A stretch of 7,288 nt of DNA from Spirochaetaceae bacterium. Its GTDB lineage: Bacteria > Spirochaetota > Spirochaetia > SZUA-6 > Fen-1364. Shown here in pieces: positions 5,955 to 7,288 of this stretch. A program made the translations under genes and the position numbers. The stretch spans positions 4,133 to 11,420 of the forward strand of contig PMZS01000320.1 of assembly GCA_003170115.1 (NCBI GenBank), read 5' to 3'. Under the pieces are notes generated by a model that did no database searches, was not told the origin of the DNA, and saw only the letters and a program-made list of their open reading frames with translations. The stretch's first letter is position 1. Each line of letters opens with the position of its first letter.

Positions 5955-7288
5955 ATGAGTGACCCCAAGACTCCGGCGATCGAAGTGATATCCGCTTCCA
6001 AGCGCTACGATGCGACGATTGCCCTGGATGACGTATCAATGAGTATCCATGAAGGGGAAATCCATGCCCTCCTCGGGGAGAACGGCGCAGGCAAATCGAC
6101 CATCGTCAAAATCTTAAGTGGATTGGTCCAGGCAGATTCCGGGACGATCAAGGTTTTTGGTGTGCCGGTGAAACTATCCACCCCGCAGGTGGCCCACCGA
6201 CTAGGCATACAAACGGCGTATCAGGAAATATCGCTGATACCCGATTTGACCGTTGGCCAGAACATGCTTCTCCCTTATCAGCCCTTGAACGCTTTTGGTT
6301 TTCTCAGCAATCGAAAGGCTGATGAACTGGTGAAGGAGCATCTGCAGAGATACAAACTCGAAAGCGTGAGTCCTCACACCGAAGTGAGGAATCTTGACCT
6401 GGCAACCCGGCAAAAAATCGAGATCGCCCGGGCGATCGCCCGAAAGCCCCGGATCCTTCTCCTGGATGAGCCGACCTCCGCCCTTCTCAGCAGCGACGTG
6501 AAATGGCTGAGTGAGCTTATTGCCCGGTTACGCGATGACGGAGTGGCCATAATTTTCATCAGCCACCGTCTGGCCGAAATCAGGATGTTCTGTGAGAAGA
6601 TAACCATCCTCAGAAACGGCAAGAACATTGCGACCTTCAAAACGGATGACTGCAGCGATGAGGAAATCGTCCGTCTAGTCATCGGGCGTTCCCTGGATGC
6701 AATTTTTCCAGCCAAGCCCACCCGACCGCCAGGAGAAAAAGGATATCCGGCTTTTTCCTGCAGGAACTTACAACTTCAGAACCATCTGAACGGTATTTCC
6801 TTCGATCTGTGGCCTGGAGAGGTTCTGGGTATCGCGGGCCTTCAGGGCATGGGGCAGGTTGAGCTCTTTCACGCGCTCTTCGGCGATATCATCGTCAGCG
6901 AAGGAACCATCGAGCGAAACGGAAAGAAAATCACGCTGGCGTCTCCGGTTGATGCGATCCGTTCTGGTATTGGCATCAGCATGGTCCCACAGGACCGGAA
7001 GACAGAGGGGATTTTTCCAGAACTATCGGGCAGCGTCAACGTGTCCCTTCCGATTCTAAAGCGCTTTTCCCATCTAGGGTGGTTGAATCTCAAGGCGGAA
7101 CAATCCGCTGTGGACATGACCCTCTCCCGGCTGAATGTCCACCCCCGGGCTCTTTATAAATCGTGCGCGTCCTTTTCGGGTGGCAACCAGCAAAAAATAT
7201 CAATTGCCAAGTGGTTGATAACCGGTGGTCAGGTGATGCTGATGCTGGATCCGACTCGGGGGGTCGATGTTGGAACAAAGTACGAGAT
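5955..7288 (+). CDS. Sugar ABC transporter ATP-binding protein, CUT2 family (RbsA/MglA type), 3' partial
   Basis: The frame is open to the window end: 444 codons plus 2 bases of a protein usually near 500 residues. It is the cytoplasmic motor of a monosaccharide importer with two fused nucleotide-binding domains. Domain 1: Walker A GENGAGKST (41-49), Q-loop Gln90, Walker B ILLLDEPTSAL (167-177) with Asp171-Glu172, and switch His204. Its signature is unusual, LDLATRQ (147-153), where relatives have an LSVAQQQ-like sequence. VIGRSLDAIFP (242-252) is the family's inter-domain mark. Domain 2: degenerate Walker A GLQGMGQVEL (295-304) without the lysine, canonical signature FSGGNQQK (407-414), and DPTRGVDVG (432-440) with Asp where the catalytic Glu normally sits and Leu in the Walker B Asp position. 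The start follows an in-frame stop at 5937, with GGGAG at 5944-5948 and a 6-base spacer. It follows the binding-protein gene; the permease gene is expected next. Confidence 0.94.
   Translation, partial: MSDPKTPAIEVISASKRYDATIALDDVSMSIHEGEIHALLGENGAGKSTIVKILSGLVQADSGTIKVFGVPVKLSTPQVAHRLGIQTAYQEISLIPDLTVGQNMLLPYQPLNAFGFLSNRKADELVKEHLQRYKLESVSPHTEVRNLDLATRQKIEIARAIARKPRILLLDEPTSALLSSDVKWLSELIARLRDDGVAIIFISHRLAEIRMFCEKITILRNGKNIATFKTDDCSDEEIVRLVIGRSLDAIFPAKPTRPPGEKGYPAFSCRNLQLQNHLNGISFDLWPGEVLGIAGLQGMGQVELFHALFGDIIVSEGTIERNGKKITLASPVDAIRSGIGISMVPQDRKTEGIFPELSGSVNVSLPILKRFSHLGWLNLKAEQSAVDMTLSRLNVHPRALYKSCASFSGGNQQKISIAKWLITGGQVMLMLDPTRGVDVGTKYE

Noticed and set aside
7236..7275. Possible deletion of the Walker B glutamate codon in the ATPase (DPTRG instead of DEPTRG)
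   Set aside because: The frame continues correctly and the residue count fits a substitution pattern (Asp in the Glu position) that I recall from other CUT2 second domains, so it is treated as natural variation rather than damage.
1..7288. tRNA, rRNA, CRISPR array, insertion sequence, riboswitch or attachment site
   Set aside because: Apart from the gaps 4506-4734 and 5857-5954 the window is almost entirely coding. No regularly spaced repeats, terminal inverted repeats, transposase motifs or structured leader longer than about 53 bases were seen.

Overview
The window is bacterial protein-coding DNA with five genes, two of them cut by its ends. It most resembles a fairly GC-rich spirochaete-type anaerobe. 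The evidence for that is the mature N-terminus of the sugar-binding protein (AAGGKEAGGK after the signal peptide), a style common in Treponema and Sphaerochaeta exported proteins, plus a ferredoxin-dependent tungsten/molybdopterin oxidoreductase typical of strict anaerobes. The taxonomic call is an inference from few signals.

Left region (1-3300, + strand): a two-gene unit. The 3' part of an aldehyde:ferredoxin oxidoreductase family gene, closest from memory to the glyceraldehyde-3-phosphate:ferredoxin oxidoreductase (GAPOR) branch, is followed after only 3 bases by a uronate-isomerase-like protein of the amidohydrolase superfamily. The tight spacing implies co-translation and a shared job, probably low-potential oxidation and isomerisation of sugars or sugar acids.

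Middle (3321-4505, - strand): a convergent gene for a lipoprotein HtrA/DegP-type serine protease with an intact His-Asp-Ser triad and one C-terminal PDZ domain. Only 20 bases separate it from the isomerase gene. Its strong ribosome binding site is visible, but no convincing promoter is.

Right region (4506-7288, + strand): a well-formed regulatory region and the start of a CUT2-type sugar ABC transporter operon. A perfect 20-bp palindrome lies 10 bp upstream of a near-consensus sigma-70 promoter (TTGACA-17-TATACT). This is followed by a strong Shine-Dalgarno, a periplasmic sugar-binding protein, a stable intercistronic stem-loop and the tandem-domain ATPase, cut by the window end. The permease gene is expected downstream. 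In the ATPase the first nucleotide site looks canonical, while the second is degenerate on both of its faces.

Base composition drops from about 60-70% GC on sampled lines in the left half to about 48-57% in the transporter part, so the two halves may have different histories. Taken together the window reads as a carbohydrate uptake and catabolism neighbourhood. The sequence does not prove a functional link between the transporter and the oxidoreductase/isomerase pair, and no mobile element, RNA gene or CRISPR is seen.
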